A stretch of 64,000 bases of DNA from Chloroflexota bacterium. GTDB lineage: Bacteria > Chloroflexota > Anaerolineae > UBA4142. The stretch spans positions 81,741 to 145,740 of the forward strand of contig JACRMI010000076.1 in NCBI GenBank assembly GCA_016215025.1, written 5' to 3'. Position numbers and translations under genes: made by a program. Below, piece by piece: positions 1-7,074 of the stretch; position 1 is the first letter of the stretch, and each line of letters starts with the position of its first letter. The notes under the pieces are model-generated. The model was not told where the DNA came from. It searched no databases and saw only the letters and a list, made by a program, of their open reading frames with translations.

Positions 1-447
1 AACTTCCAACATCCAACTTCTACACTCACCTTCAATGCCGCCGGTCACTTTGAATGTCGCTGGGTCATGCTTGCACCTCAGTCGCAGAAATGTGTGTGGA
101 CGCGCGGACTCGTCGAACCGATCGAGTGTCCCGTCGCGCATGGCGAAGGCAATTTTGTTGTGCGCGATACGGCGACGCTGGACACGTTGCGCGCAAACGA
201 TCAAATCGCGCTGATGTATTCGCGCGGCGATGGAACGCCCGCAAATGGCGAGTATCCGTTCAATCCCAACGGTTCAGTCGCCGACATCGCGGGCGTCTGC
301 AATCCGCAAGGCAATGTCCTGGGTCTAATGCCGCATCCCGAAGACCATATCTATTTCTATCAACATCCCCAATGGACGCGGGGAAAACAGCGCGGCTTGG
401 GATTGCCGCTATTCGAAAACGGCGTGCGCTATGCGGCGCAACGGTGA
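1..447 (+). CDS. purQ: FGAM synthase glutaminase subunit PurQ, C-terminal part
   Basis: The reading frame is open from base 1 and stops at TGA 445-447, so about 148 C-terminal residues are seen and the N-terminus is outside the window. FECRW, NPNGSVADIAG and GLMPHPED are typical of PurQ; the last carries the His and Glu of the class I glutaminase triad. PurQ supplies ammonia from glutamine to PurL in the conversion of FGAR to FGAM. The first visible residues (NFQHPTST) are encoded by a repeat-like stretch also seen at the purE/purF junction, apparently an in-frame insertion. It is the first visible gene of a long co-directional purine operon, and the next gene begins within a few bases of its stop. 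Confidence 0.93.
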   Translation, partial: NFQHPTSTLTFNAAGHFECRWVMLAPQSQKCVWTRGLVEPIECPVAHGEGNFVVRDTATLDTLRANDQIALMYSRGDGTPANGEYPFNPNGSVADIAGVCNPQGNVLGLMPHPEDHIYFYQHPQWTRGKQRGLGLPLFENGVRYAAQR

Positions 448-453
448 GTGGTG

Positions 454-1137
454 ATGAAATACAAATGGTTACTCTTTGACGCCGACGGCACGCTGTTCGA
501 TTACGAAAAGGCGGAGCAATCGGCGGTGCAGCAGACGTTTGAATATTTTCGCCTCCATTACGAGCCAGCATATCGAGAAATCTATCAACGCATCAATCAC
601 CGACTCTGGCTGGAATTTGAAAAGGGCTTGATTACGTCCGAGTCGCTGCGCGTCAAACGATTCGATTTGCTGTTTGCGGAGATTGGCGCATCGTTCGATT
701 CGAAAACATTTGGCGATCGATATCTAGTTCATCTGGCGAACGCCTCCGAGTTGATGGACGGCGCGTACGAGGTCGTGCAAGCTCTACGCCCGCATTATAA
801 ACTGGGATTGATTACAAACGGTTTGAAAGATGTTCAGCGTCCACGCTTGCAGCAATCGGCGTTGAACGATGCTTTCGCGGCGTTTATTATTTCGGAAGAA
901 GTCGGCGCGGCGAAACCAGCCCCTGCTATCTTTGAATTTGCCTTTCGCCAAATGGGAAATCCATCACGCGACCAAGTGTTGCTGATCGGTGACAGCCTGA
1001 CTTCGGATATCAAAGGCGGCAACAATTACGGCGTCGATACGTGTTGGTTCAATCCCTCGCACGCGCCGCGCACTATCGACGTAACGATCATATACGAAAT
1101 CGATCATCTCACCGATTTGATAAAACTGTTGCAGTAG
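454..1137 (+). CDS. HAD-family nucleotidase, YjjG type
   Basis: About 228 residues of a haloacid dehalogenase-fold phosphatase. Motif I is FDADGTLFDYEKAE (nucleophile and acid/base Asp), motif II is GLITNG, the motif III lysine lies in AAKPAPAIF, and motif IV is LIGDSLTSDI. The length, the helical cap and the SLTSD motif resemble the YjjG pyrimidine/purine 5'-nucleotidase subgroup. I chose ATG 454; GTG 448 and 451 lie directly after the purQ stop and are alternatives. Its place in the purine operon suggests a role in nucleotide balance or house-cleaning, but the substrate cannot be read from the sequence. A second HAD gene of the same kind lies at 5014. Confidence 0.85.
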   Translation: MKYKWLLFDADGTLFDYEKAEQSAVQQTFEYFRLHYEPAYREIYQRINHRLWLEFEKGLITSESLRVKRFDLLFAEIGASFDSKTFGDRYLVHLANASELMDGAYEVVQALRPHYKLGLITNGLKDVQRPRLQQSALNDAFAAFIISEEVGAAKPAPAIFEFAFRQMGNPSRDQVLLIGDSLTSDIKGGNNYGVDTCWFNPSHAPRTIDVTIIYEIDHLTDLIKLLQ

Positions 1138-1154
1138 AGTTTTTCGGAGGAAAT

Positions 1155-2129
1155 GTGATTAGCGAAAACGAAATTCGTAAACTCTTGCCGCAAGCATTCG
1201 GCGAATCGAATTTGGCACTCGCGGGCAAATTCGCGGGCAAGGTGCGCGATGGTTATCCACTCGAAAACCGTCAACGGTTGCTCGTGACGACGGATCGATT
1301 GTCGGCGTTCGATCGCATCCTTGCATGCGTGCCGTTCAAGGGCCAAGTGCTCAATCAACTCGCGGCATGGTGGTTCGAGCAAACTCAATCTGTGATTTCC
1401 AATCATCTAATCTCTGTTCCCGACCCCAACGCCAGTGTGATGGTAGCTGCCCAGCCATTTCCCATCGAAGTGATCGTGCGCGGCTACATTACGGGCGTGA
1501 CGACGACGGCGCTATGGTATCGCTACTCACTCGGCGAGCGCGAGATTTACGGCTATCGTTTTCCTGATGGTTTGCAAAAAAATCAAGGGTTGCCCGAACC
1601 CATCATCACGCCGACGACGAAAGGCATGGACGGTGCGCACGATGAGCGCTTGACGTGTGCACAAGTCGTTGAAAATGGATTTCTCGATGCGCAGACCTGG
1701 GACCAAGTGCAAGCGGCTGCGCTGGCGATTTTCAAACGCGGGCAAGCCATCGCGCAACGCGCCGGATTGATTCTGGTCGATACCAAGTACGAATTCGGAC
1801 GCGACGCCGACGGACGCGTATTGTTGATCGACGAAGTCCACACGCCCGATTCGTCGCGCTTTTGGAAAGCGGATACGTACGCCGATAAATTTGCGCGCGG
1901 CGACGAGCCAGAGAATTTCGACAAAGAATTCGTGCGGCTTGCCTACGCCGAAAAAAAATATCGTGGGGATGGCACGCCGCCGGCGATGCCGGACGATTTG
2001 TGGATCGCCGCGAGCCAACGCTACATCCAAATTTCTGAAATGCTCACCGGCCAAGTGTTCGTCCCCGGCGCATATCCGGTCGAACCTAGGTTAATCGAGA
2101 ATTTGCAAAAGGCGAAAGTTATTCTCTGA
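1155..2129 (+). CDS. purC: SAICAR synthetase (PurC)
   Basis: About 324 residues. It joins CAIR and aspartate with ATP to give SAICAR. The signatures GKFAGKVRDGY (phosphate/ATP loop), VTTDRLSAFDRIL, EVIVRGYITG, LILVDTKYEFG and LIDEVHTPDSSRFW are all clear PurC motifs. The start is GTG 1155, preceded by a CGGAGG ribosome site at 1145-1150; the reading frame continues upstream into the HAD gene, but those residues match nothing. The protein is longer than many bacterial PurC (about 240) and closer to the 300-residue class. It is followed after one base by the SUMF1-like gene, and then by the class II purE, which catalyses the previous step. Confidence 0.95.
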   Translation: MISENEIRKLLPQAFGESNLALAGKFAGKVRDGYPLENRQRLLVTTDRLSAFDRILACVPFKGQVLNQLAAWWFEQTQSVISNHLISVPDPNASVMVAAQPFPIEVIVRGYITGVTTTALWYRYSLGEREIYGYRFPDGLQKNQGLPEPIITPTTKGMDGAHDERLTCAQVVENGFLDAQTWDQVQAAALAIFKRGQAIAQRAGLILVDTKYEFGRDADGRVLLIDEVHTPDSSRFWKADTYADKFARGDEPENFDKEFVRLAYAEKKYRGDGTPPAMPDDLWIAASQRYIQISEMLTGQVFVPGAYPVEPRLIENLQKAKVIL

Positions 2130-2130
2130 T

Positions 2131-3036
2131 ATGGGACACGAGGTTGAACAAGAATTCGAATTTGAGACAGTTCTTGTTGATGAACAGGGAATAATCGTTG
2201 ACCGGCAAACACACCGCGCACGGCAATTGGTCGAACCTCTGCCACACGGCATCACGCTTGAACTGATCGCAATTCCTCAAGGCAGCTTTATGATGGGGTC
2301 ACGTCCTCACTCCGGAAATGCCGACGAGGAGCCTTGGCATCACGTTGGCGTTCCTGCGTTTCTGATGGGCAAGCACTTGGTTACTCAGGAACAATGGAAA
2401 GCGATTATGAATTGGACGCCGCCGTATCGCACCCAGGGAGCCAAACGACCGGTAGATCGAGTGTCCTGGTATGATGCCTTGGAATTTTGCGAACAATTGG
2501 CGATAAAGACCGGGCACGCGTATCGTCTGCCAAGCGAAGCAGAATGGGAATACGTTTGTCGCGCGGAGACTTGCACACCTTTCTATTTTGGCAAGACCAT
2601 CACCACCGATTTAGCCAACTATGTTGGAGAGCACACTTTTCTTTTAGAACCCAAAGGCATTTATCGGCATGAAACGACAGAGGTCGGCGCGTTTCCTCCG
2701 AATGCTTTTGGTGTTTACGATATGCACGGTAATGTGTGGGAATGGTGCGCCGACACTTGGCACGACGATTACGTGGGTGCTCCTCAAGATGCAAGCGTTT
2801 GGGAGAGCGGAACGGATTTTGATCATGTCTTGCGCGGCGGATGTTGGCACGACCCGCCCAATTTGTGCCGCAGTGCTGCACGGCTGAAACAACCACCTGA
2901 TCAAGGCGAAGATTTTTTCGGTTTTCGTGTGGCGTTAACATCACTTGAGACCAATCATGGTCACGCACGTCCAAGATCACGAACGAATACGAGAACAAGA
3001 ATCACACGTCAATTTCGAAGATGGTTTCAGCGCTAG
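2131..3036 (+). CDS. SUMF1/FGE-fold domain protein
   Basis: A 301-residue protein with a formylglycine-generating-enzyme-like (SUMF1) domain from about residue 45 to 270. Visible family motifs are IPQGSFMMGS, PVDRVSWYDALEFC, YRLPSEAEWEYVCRA, YDMHGNVWEWCADTW, LRGGCW and FFGFRVAL. The cysteines near RGGCW and LCRSAAR do not line up well with the two copper-binding cysteines of genuine FGE, so a sulfatase-activating role is doubtful. The C-terminus is Arg/Thr rich and low in complexity. It lies one base after purC and 16 bases before purE. No link to purine synthesis is known to me, so it may be a passenger in the operon. Confidence 0.85.
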   Translation: MGHEVEQEFEFETVLVDEQGIIVDRQTHRARQLVEPLPHGITLELIAIPQGSFMMGSRPHSGNADEEPWHHVGVPAFLMGKHLVTQEQWKAIMNWTPPYRTQGAKRPVDRVSWYDALEFCEQLAIKTGHAYRLPSEAEWEYVCRAETCTPFYFGKTITTDLANYVGEHTFLLEPKGIYRHETTEVGAFPPNAFGVYDMHGNVWEWCADTWHDDYVGAPQDASVWESGTDFDHVLRGGCWHDPPNLCRSAARLKQPPDQGEDFFGFRVALTSLETNHGHARPRSRTNTRTRITRQFRRWFQR

Positions 3037-3052
3037 AAAGTGAGAATGTTCA

Positions 3053-3541
3053 ATGACTCTGCCTCTTGTCGTTATCCTCATGGGTTCTCAATCCGATCAA
3101 GCACATTGCCAAAAGATCGCCGATGCAGCCAAAGCATTCGGCGTCGATGTGAAAATGCGTGTCGGCTCAGCGCACAAAACGCCCGAGCATGTGCTGGCGA
3201 TGCTGCGCGAGTACGAAGTGGATGCTCGTCCCAAAGTTTACATCACCGTCGCCGGGCGCAGCAATGCGCTGTCCGGCTTTGTCGATGGCGCGGTGAGCGC
3301 GCCCGTTATCGCGTGCCCGCCCGCGAGTGATGCCTTTGGCGGGGCTGATGTTTATTCGTCGCTCCGAATGCCCTCCGCGATTGCGCCCGCCGTCGTACTC
3401 GATCCAGCGAATGCGGCATTGCTCGCCGCAAAGATTCTGGGCTTGGTCGATGCGAACGTTCGCGGGAAGGTTTGCGCGTTTCAAAAAGAACAAGCAAGCA
3501 AAATTCTCGACGATGACCAAAAACTGGAAATTGGAGGTTAG
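3053..3541 (+). CDS. purE: AIR carboxylase, class II PurE type
   Basis: A 162-residue PurE. The motifs MGSQSDQ, GSAHKTPE, VAGRSNALSG, VIACPP and SSLRMPS match the class II (animal PAICS-like) AIR carboxylases, which use CO2 directly. Class I mutases instead carry SAHRTP and GAGGAAHLPGM. No purK is seen between the neighbouring pur genes, which agrees with a CO2-dependent enzyme that needs no N5-CAIR. The last residues (about DDQKLEIGG) come from a palindromic repeat that starts inside the gene. That repeat also provides the GGAGG ribosome site of purF, so the two genes are coupled through it. Confidence 0.93.
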   Translation: MTLPLVVILMGSQSDQAHCQKIADAAKAFGVDVKMRVGSAHKTPEHVLAMLREYEVDARPKVYITVAGRSNALSGFVDGAVSAPVIACPPASDAFGGADVYSSLRMPSAIAPAVVLDPANAALLAAKILGLVDANVRGKVCAFQKEQASKILDDDQKLEIGG

Positions 3542-3612
3542 AAATTGGACATTGGAAATTTGAAATCAAATGGCTCTTCTAACTTCCAACCTCTAACTTC
3601 CAACCTCCAGTT
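3525..3612 (+). repeat. Palindromic repeat spanning the purE end and purF start
   Basis: An imperfect inverted repeat of about 85 bp. The left arm is built of units like AAATTGGAGGTTAGAAATTG and the right arm of the complementary units (CTAACTTCCAACCTCCAG). It encodes the last residues of PurE, the purE stop (3539-3541), the ribosome site GGAGG (3533-3537), the TTG start and about 22 residues of N-terminal extension of PurF. Similar units occur at bases 1-20 inside purQ. It resembles, in behaviour, the Rickettsia palindromic elements that enter coding frames. Confidence 0.75.
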
Positions 3613-5017
3613 TGAAGACAAACCCCACGAAGAATGCGGCGTCATTGGAATCTTTGCGCCAAACGAAGATGTCGCGCGCATGGCGTTTTTTGGTCTTCAC
3701 GCCTTGCAGCATCGTGGACAAGAAGCGGCGGGCATCGCCGTTTCCGATGGCACATCGGCGCACGTCCACAAGGGCATCGGTTTGGTGAGCCAGGTCTTTA
3801 CGCCGCAAAACCTCGCGCCGCTCAAAGGACATTATGCCATCGGTCACACACGTTATTCCACGACTGGCTCATCGGCGATTCGCAACGCGCAGCCATTTCT
3901 GATCGAGACCCAACATGGTCCGCTCGCCGTTGCACACAATGGCAACTTGGTCAACGCCGCTGAGTTGCGCCGTCAAGTGCTGCAACGGGGCGTCGGCTTG
4001 GCGTCTTCATCGGACAGCGAAGTGATTACGATGATGCTCGCCGGTTCGCCGGGCGATTCCTGGGAAGACCGCATTCAGAATGTGATGCCACAATGGCGCG
4101 GCGCGTACTCGTTGGTGATTCTGACGCGCGATAACGTTTTCGTCGTGCGCGATCCCTGGGCATTTCGTCCACTAAGCGTTGGCCGATTGCCGAGTGGCGG
4201 TTACGCAGCCGCTTCAGAATCGGGCGCGTTGCGCACGCTCGGCTGCCAGGTCATTCGCGAAGTCAAACCGGGCGAGATTGTAAAGTTGAGCAACACAACT
4301 TTGCATTTTCGACAAGGCGTGCCGTCAGCGCCCCAGCTTGCGCGTTGTGTGTTTGAGCATATTTATTTTTCGCGTCCCGATAGTTTCTGGGATGGGTTGA
4401 CCGTTCATCACGTGCGGCAGCGCCTGGGCGAAGAACTCGCGCGCGAGGCAACGGTCGATGCGGACGTTGTCATCCCGGTTCCCGATTCGTCGGTGCCGGC
4501 GGCGATTGGCTATGCGCGCGCATCGAAAATTCCGTACAATGACGGCTTTATCAAGAATCGATACATCGGTCGCACGTTCATCGAGCCGACCGATTCGCTG
4601 CGCAAACAAGGCGTTGCATTGAAGTTCAACGCGCTCGAAGAGAACGTACGCGGCTTGCGGGTCGTCATGATCGACGACAGCATTGTGCGCGGCAACACTG
4701 CGGGACCGTTAATCAAATTGATGCGCGAAGCGGGCGCGCGCGAAGTTCACATGCGCATCACGTGTCCACCGATTATGCATCCCTGTTTCATGGGTCTGGA
4801 CATGGCGACGTACGACGAACTCATCTCGCATCGCATGACGGTCGAGCAAACGCGCGATTACATCGATTGCGACACGCTGCAATTTCTTTCGCTCGATGGG
4901 ATGATGCGCGCCGTGCAGCGCAAGGGCGGTTATTGCGATGCATGCTTCACGGGCAATTATCCCATCGAAATCCATTCCGATAATACCAAGACGGGTTTTG
5001 AAAAGGCGATTACGTGA
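3545..5017 (+). CDS. purF: Amidophosphoribosyltransferase PurF
   Basis: A 490-residue enzyme that makes phosphoribosylamine from PRPP and glutamine, the first committed purine step. The N-terminal nucleophile Cys lies in HEECGVIGIF near residue 33, after a propeptide that must be removed. The PRPP loop is VVMIDDSIVRGNTA. Cysteines in LARCVFEHIY, MHPCFMG and GGYCDACFTGNYP match the 4Fe-4S (Bacillus-type) PurF. No ATG lies between the purE stop and the Cys; TTG 3545 has GGAGG seven bases upstream and is the best start, with TTG 3560 as the alternative. The extension before DKPHEEC is translated repeat DNA. The stop overlaps the GTG of the next gene. Confidence 0.95.
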   Translation: MDIGNLKSNGSSNFQPLTSNLQFEDKPHEECGVIGIFAPNEDVARMAFFGLHALQHRGQEAAGIAVSDGTSAHVHKGIGLVSQVFTPQNLAPLKGHYAIGHTRYSTTGSSAIRNAQPFLIETQHGPLAVAHNGNLVNAAELRRQVLQRGVGLASSSDSEVITMMLAGSPGDSWEDRIQNVMPQWRGAYSLVILTRDNVFVVRDPWAFRPLSVGRLPSGGYAAASESGALRTLGCQVIREVKPGEIVKLSNTTLHFRQGVPSAPQLARCVFEHIYFSRPDSFWDGLTVHHVRQRLGEELAREATVDADVVIPVPDSSVPAAIGYARASKIPYNDGFIKNRYIGRTFIEPTDSLRKQGVALKFNALEENVRGLRVVMIDDSIVRGNTAGPLIKLMREAGAREVHMRITCPPIMHPCFMGLDMATYDELISHRMTVEQTRDYIDCDTLQFLSLDGMMRAVQRKGGYCDACFTGNYPIEIHSDNTKTGFEKAIT

Positions 5018-5721
5018 TTCCAAAAGCAATCTTCTTCGATTTAGACGATACCATCATCGCCTTTGAAGCTGTCTCGGATGCGGCTTGGCTGCAAGTGTGT
5101 CAAGAGTTCGCTCAACAGACCAATCGATTCACCGCGATTGAATTGTTGGAGAGCATCAATACAACACGTGCATGGTACTGGAGCGACCCCGAACGGCATC
5201 GTATCGGCAGAATGAATTTGGCTGGAGCTAGGCTTGCGCTCGTCAAAATGGCGCTGGAAAAGCTAGGTTGCAACGACGATTCGTATGCCACCGAAATCGC
5301 GGAAAAATATTCCACAGTGCGAACCGAAATGATTGACTTTATCCCTGGAGCAAAGGCGACACTTGAAAGATTGTCGGCTGCGAACATTCGATTGGCCCTG
5401 GTCACGAACGGAACGGTGCGTGAGCAGAACGCCAAGTTAAAGCGTTTCGATTTGGCAAAATTCTTTCAGGTGATCTTGATCGAAGAGCAACTCGGTTTTG
5501 GCAAGCCAGACGAGCGCGTTTTTAAATTGGGCTTGGACAAGATGCAGTTGAATGCGAATCAAGCTTGGATGGTCGGCGACAACTTGGAATGGGATGTGGC
5601 GGGCGCTCAACGCGTCGGCATCTATTCGATTTGGAACGATTACAAAGGAAAAGGATTGCCAGTTAATTCATCGGTCAAGCCGGATCGAATTGTGAATAGT
5701 ATTTCAGAAATTGTATTGTAA
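5014..5721 (+). CDS. HAD-family hydrolase
   Basis: A 235-residue HAD phosphatase. Motif I is FFDLDDTIIAFE, motif II is LVTNGT, the motif III lysine is in GFGKPDERVF, and motif IV is MVGDNLEWDVAGAQ. It starts at GTG 5014, which overlaps the purF stop (GTGA), so translation is coupled. It shares its layout with the HAD gene at 454 but the two are only distantly similar. A 5'-nucleotidase or general phosphatase role in nucleotide metabolism is inferred from its place in the purine operon; the substrate is unknown. Confidence 0.85.
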   Translation: MIPKAIFFDLDDTIIAFEAVSDAAWLQVCQEFAQQTNRFTAIELLESINTTRAWYWSDPERHRIGRMNLAGARLALVKMALEKLGCNDDSYATEIAEKYSTVRTEMIDFIPGAKATLERLSAANIRLALVTNGTVREQNAKLKRFDLAKFFQVILIEEQLGFGKPDERVFKLGLDKMQLNANQAWMVGDNLEWDVAGAQRVGIYSIWNDYKGKGLPVNSSVKPDRIVNSISEIVL

Positions 5722-5738
5722 CGGTCGAAGGAGTCGTT

Positions 5739-7055
5739 ATGCAGGTTCTTATCATTGGTTCAGGTGGACGCGAGCACGCGCTCGCATGGAAGGTCGCACA
5801 GTCGCCACGACTGACGCAATTATTCGTCGCACCCGGTAACGCAGGCACAGCCAGTATCGCGCAAAATGTTCCGATTAGTGCTGAAGATTCTGCCACGCTC
5901 GTTGCATTCGCGCGCGAAAAGAAAATCGATTTGGGGATTGTCGGTCCCGAAGTGCCGCTGGCAAACGGTGTGAGCGACGTGCTGCGCGATGCAGGCATTC
6001 GCGTGTTCGGTCCATCGCGCGCGGCGGCGCAGCTCGAAGCATCGAAGACGTTTGCGAAAGCGTTCATGGCGCGGCATCAGATTCCAACGGCGCGATACGC
6101 GGCGTTCGGCGAATATGACGCTGCTCTAAGATTCTTGCACACCGTCGATTACCCCATCGTGATCAAGGCGTCGGGGTTGGCGGCGGGCAAAGGTGTCATC
6201 ATTCCCGAATCGATGCCGGAAGCGGAGAACGCGTTGCGTCAGATTATGCTCAAGCGCGAGTTTGGTGCGGCGGGCGATCAGGTCGTCATCGAAGAGCGAT
6301 GGCAAGGCGAAGAAGTCTCGCTGCTCGCGTTCACCGATGGTATCACCGTCAAGCCAATGTTGCCTGCGCAAGATCACAAGCGCTTGCTCGATAATGATTG
6401 CGGTCCGAACACCGGTGGCATGGGCGCGTACGCACCCGCGCCGATTTGTCCGCCTGCCATGGTTACAGAATTGACGCGCACGATTTTGCAGCCGACGGTC
6501 GATGCGATGCGTGCGGAAGGTACGCCGTTTGTCGGTGCGCTGTACGCGGGCTTGATGCTGACGCACGACGGCGTGCGTGTGCTTGAATACAATTGTCGGT
6601 TCGGCGACCCAGAGACCCAGGTTATTTTGCCGCTGCTCGATTCGGACTTGATCGCGATTGCCGAGGCATGTGCGACCCAGCGGTTAAATCAGGTCGATGT
6701 GAAATGGAAATCCGGTGCGGCGGCATGTGTCGTAGCTGCATCGGGTGGTTATCCGGGAGCTTACCAAAACGAGAAAGAAATTTTTGGCTTGGGTCCTGCG
6801 CGATCTGATTGCGCTGTGTTCCACGCTGGTACGAAGATTGTGAATGGCAAAGTGGTGACGGCGGGGGGACGAGTGTTGGCGGTGAGTGGGTGGGAAACGG
6901 ACAGTCGAACGGACACTGAAACGGACAAACGGACACATGCAGATATGATTAGCCGGGCGTTGGAGAAGGCATACGCGGTGATTGGCAAGATTCATTTTGA
7001 AGGAATGCAATATCGGAAGGATATTGGCAGGCGTGCGGTCACATCAATTGAGTGA
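5739..7055 (+). CDS. purD: GAR synthetase PurD with a repeat-derived C-terminal insert
   Basis: A 438-residue ATP-grasp enzyme that joins phosphoribosylamine and glycine. Motifs are IGSGGREHALAWK at the start, GLAAGKGVIIP, NTGGMGAY, LEYNCRFGDPETQ and FEGMQYRKDIGRRA at the end. An AAGGAG site lies at 5727-5732. Between GGRVLAVSG and the terminal ALEKAYAVIG the protein carries a polar insert, WETDSRTDTETDKRTH, encoded by tandem GGACA-type repeat units. PurD proteins normally have a shorter segment here. The insert lies in the last domain, away from the active site, so the enzyme is probably functional. Confidence 0.94.
   Translation: MQVLIIGSGGREHALAWKVAQSPRLTQLFVAPGNAGTASIAQNVPISAEDSATLVAFAREKKIDLGIVGPEVPLANGVSDVLRDAGIRVFGPSRAAAQLEASKTFAKAFMARHQIPTARYAAFGEYDAALRFLHTVDYPIVIKASGLAAGKGVIIPESMPEAENALRQIMLKREFGAAGDQVVIEERWQGEEVSLLAFTDGITVKPMLPAQDHKRLLDNDCGPNTGGMGAYAPAPICPPAMVTELTRTILQPTVDAMRAEGTPFVGALYAGLMLTHDGVRVLEYNCRFGDPETQVILPLLDSDLIAIAEACATQRLNQVDVKWKSGAAACVVAASGGYPGAYQNEKEIFGLGPARSDCAVFHAGTKIVNGKVVTAGGRVLAVSGWETDSRTDTETDKRTHADMISRALEKAYAVIGKIHFEGMQYRKDIGRRAVTSIE
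6891..6943 (+). repeat. GGACA-type tandem repeat inside purD
   Basis: Four or five irregular copies of an ACGGACA unit, spaced 9-12 bp, in frame in the 3' part of purD. The complementary units (TGTCCG, CTTGTCCG, TCCGTCCG) reappear in the linker of the GxxExxY-PurM fusion at about 7734-7772. The two stretches therefore flank the GxxExxY cassette in opposite orientation. Confidence 0.7.
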
Positions 7056-7074
7056 GATTGCAGCGGAGGTACGA

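Noticed and set aside
1041..1154. Upstream extension of PurC
   Set aside because: The residues overlap the HAD gene in another frame and match nothing in PurC; GTG 1155 has a clear CGGAGG site.
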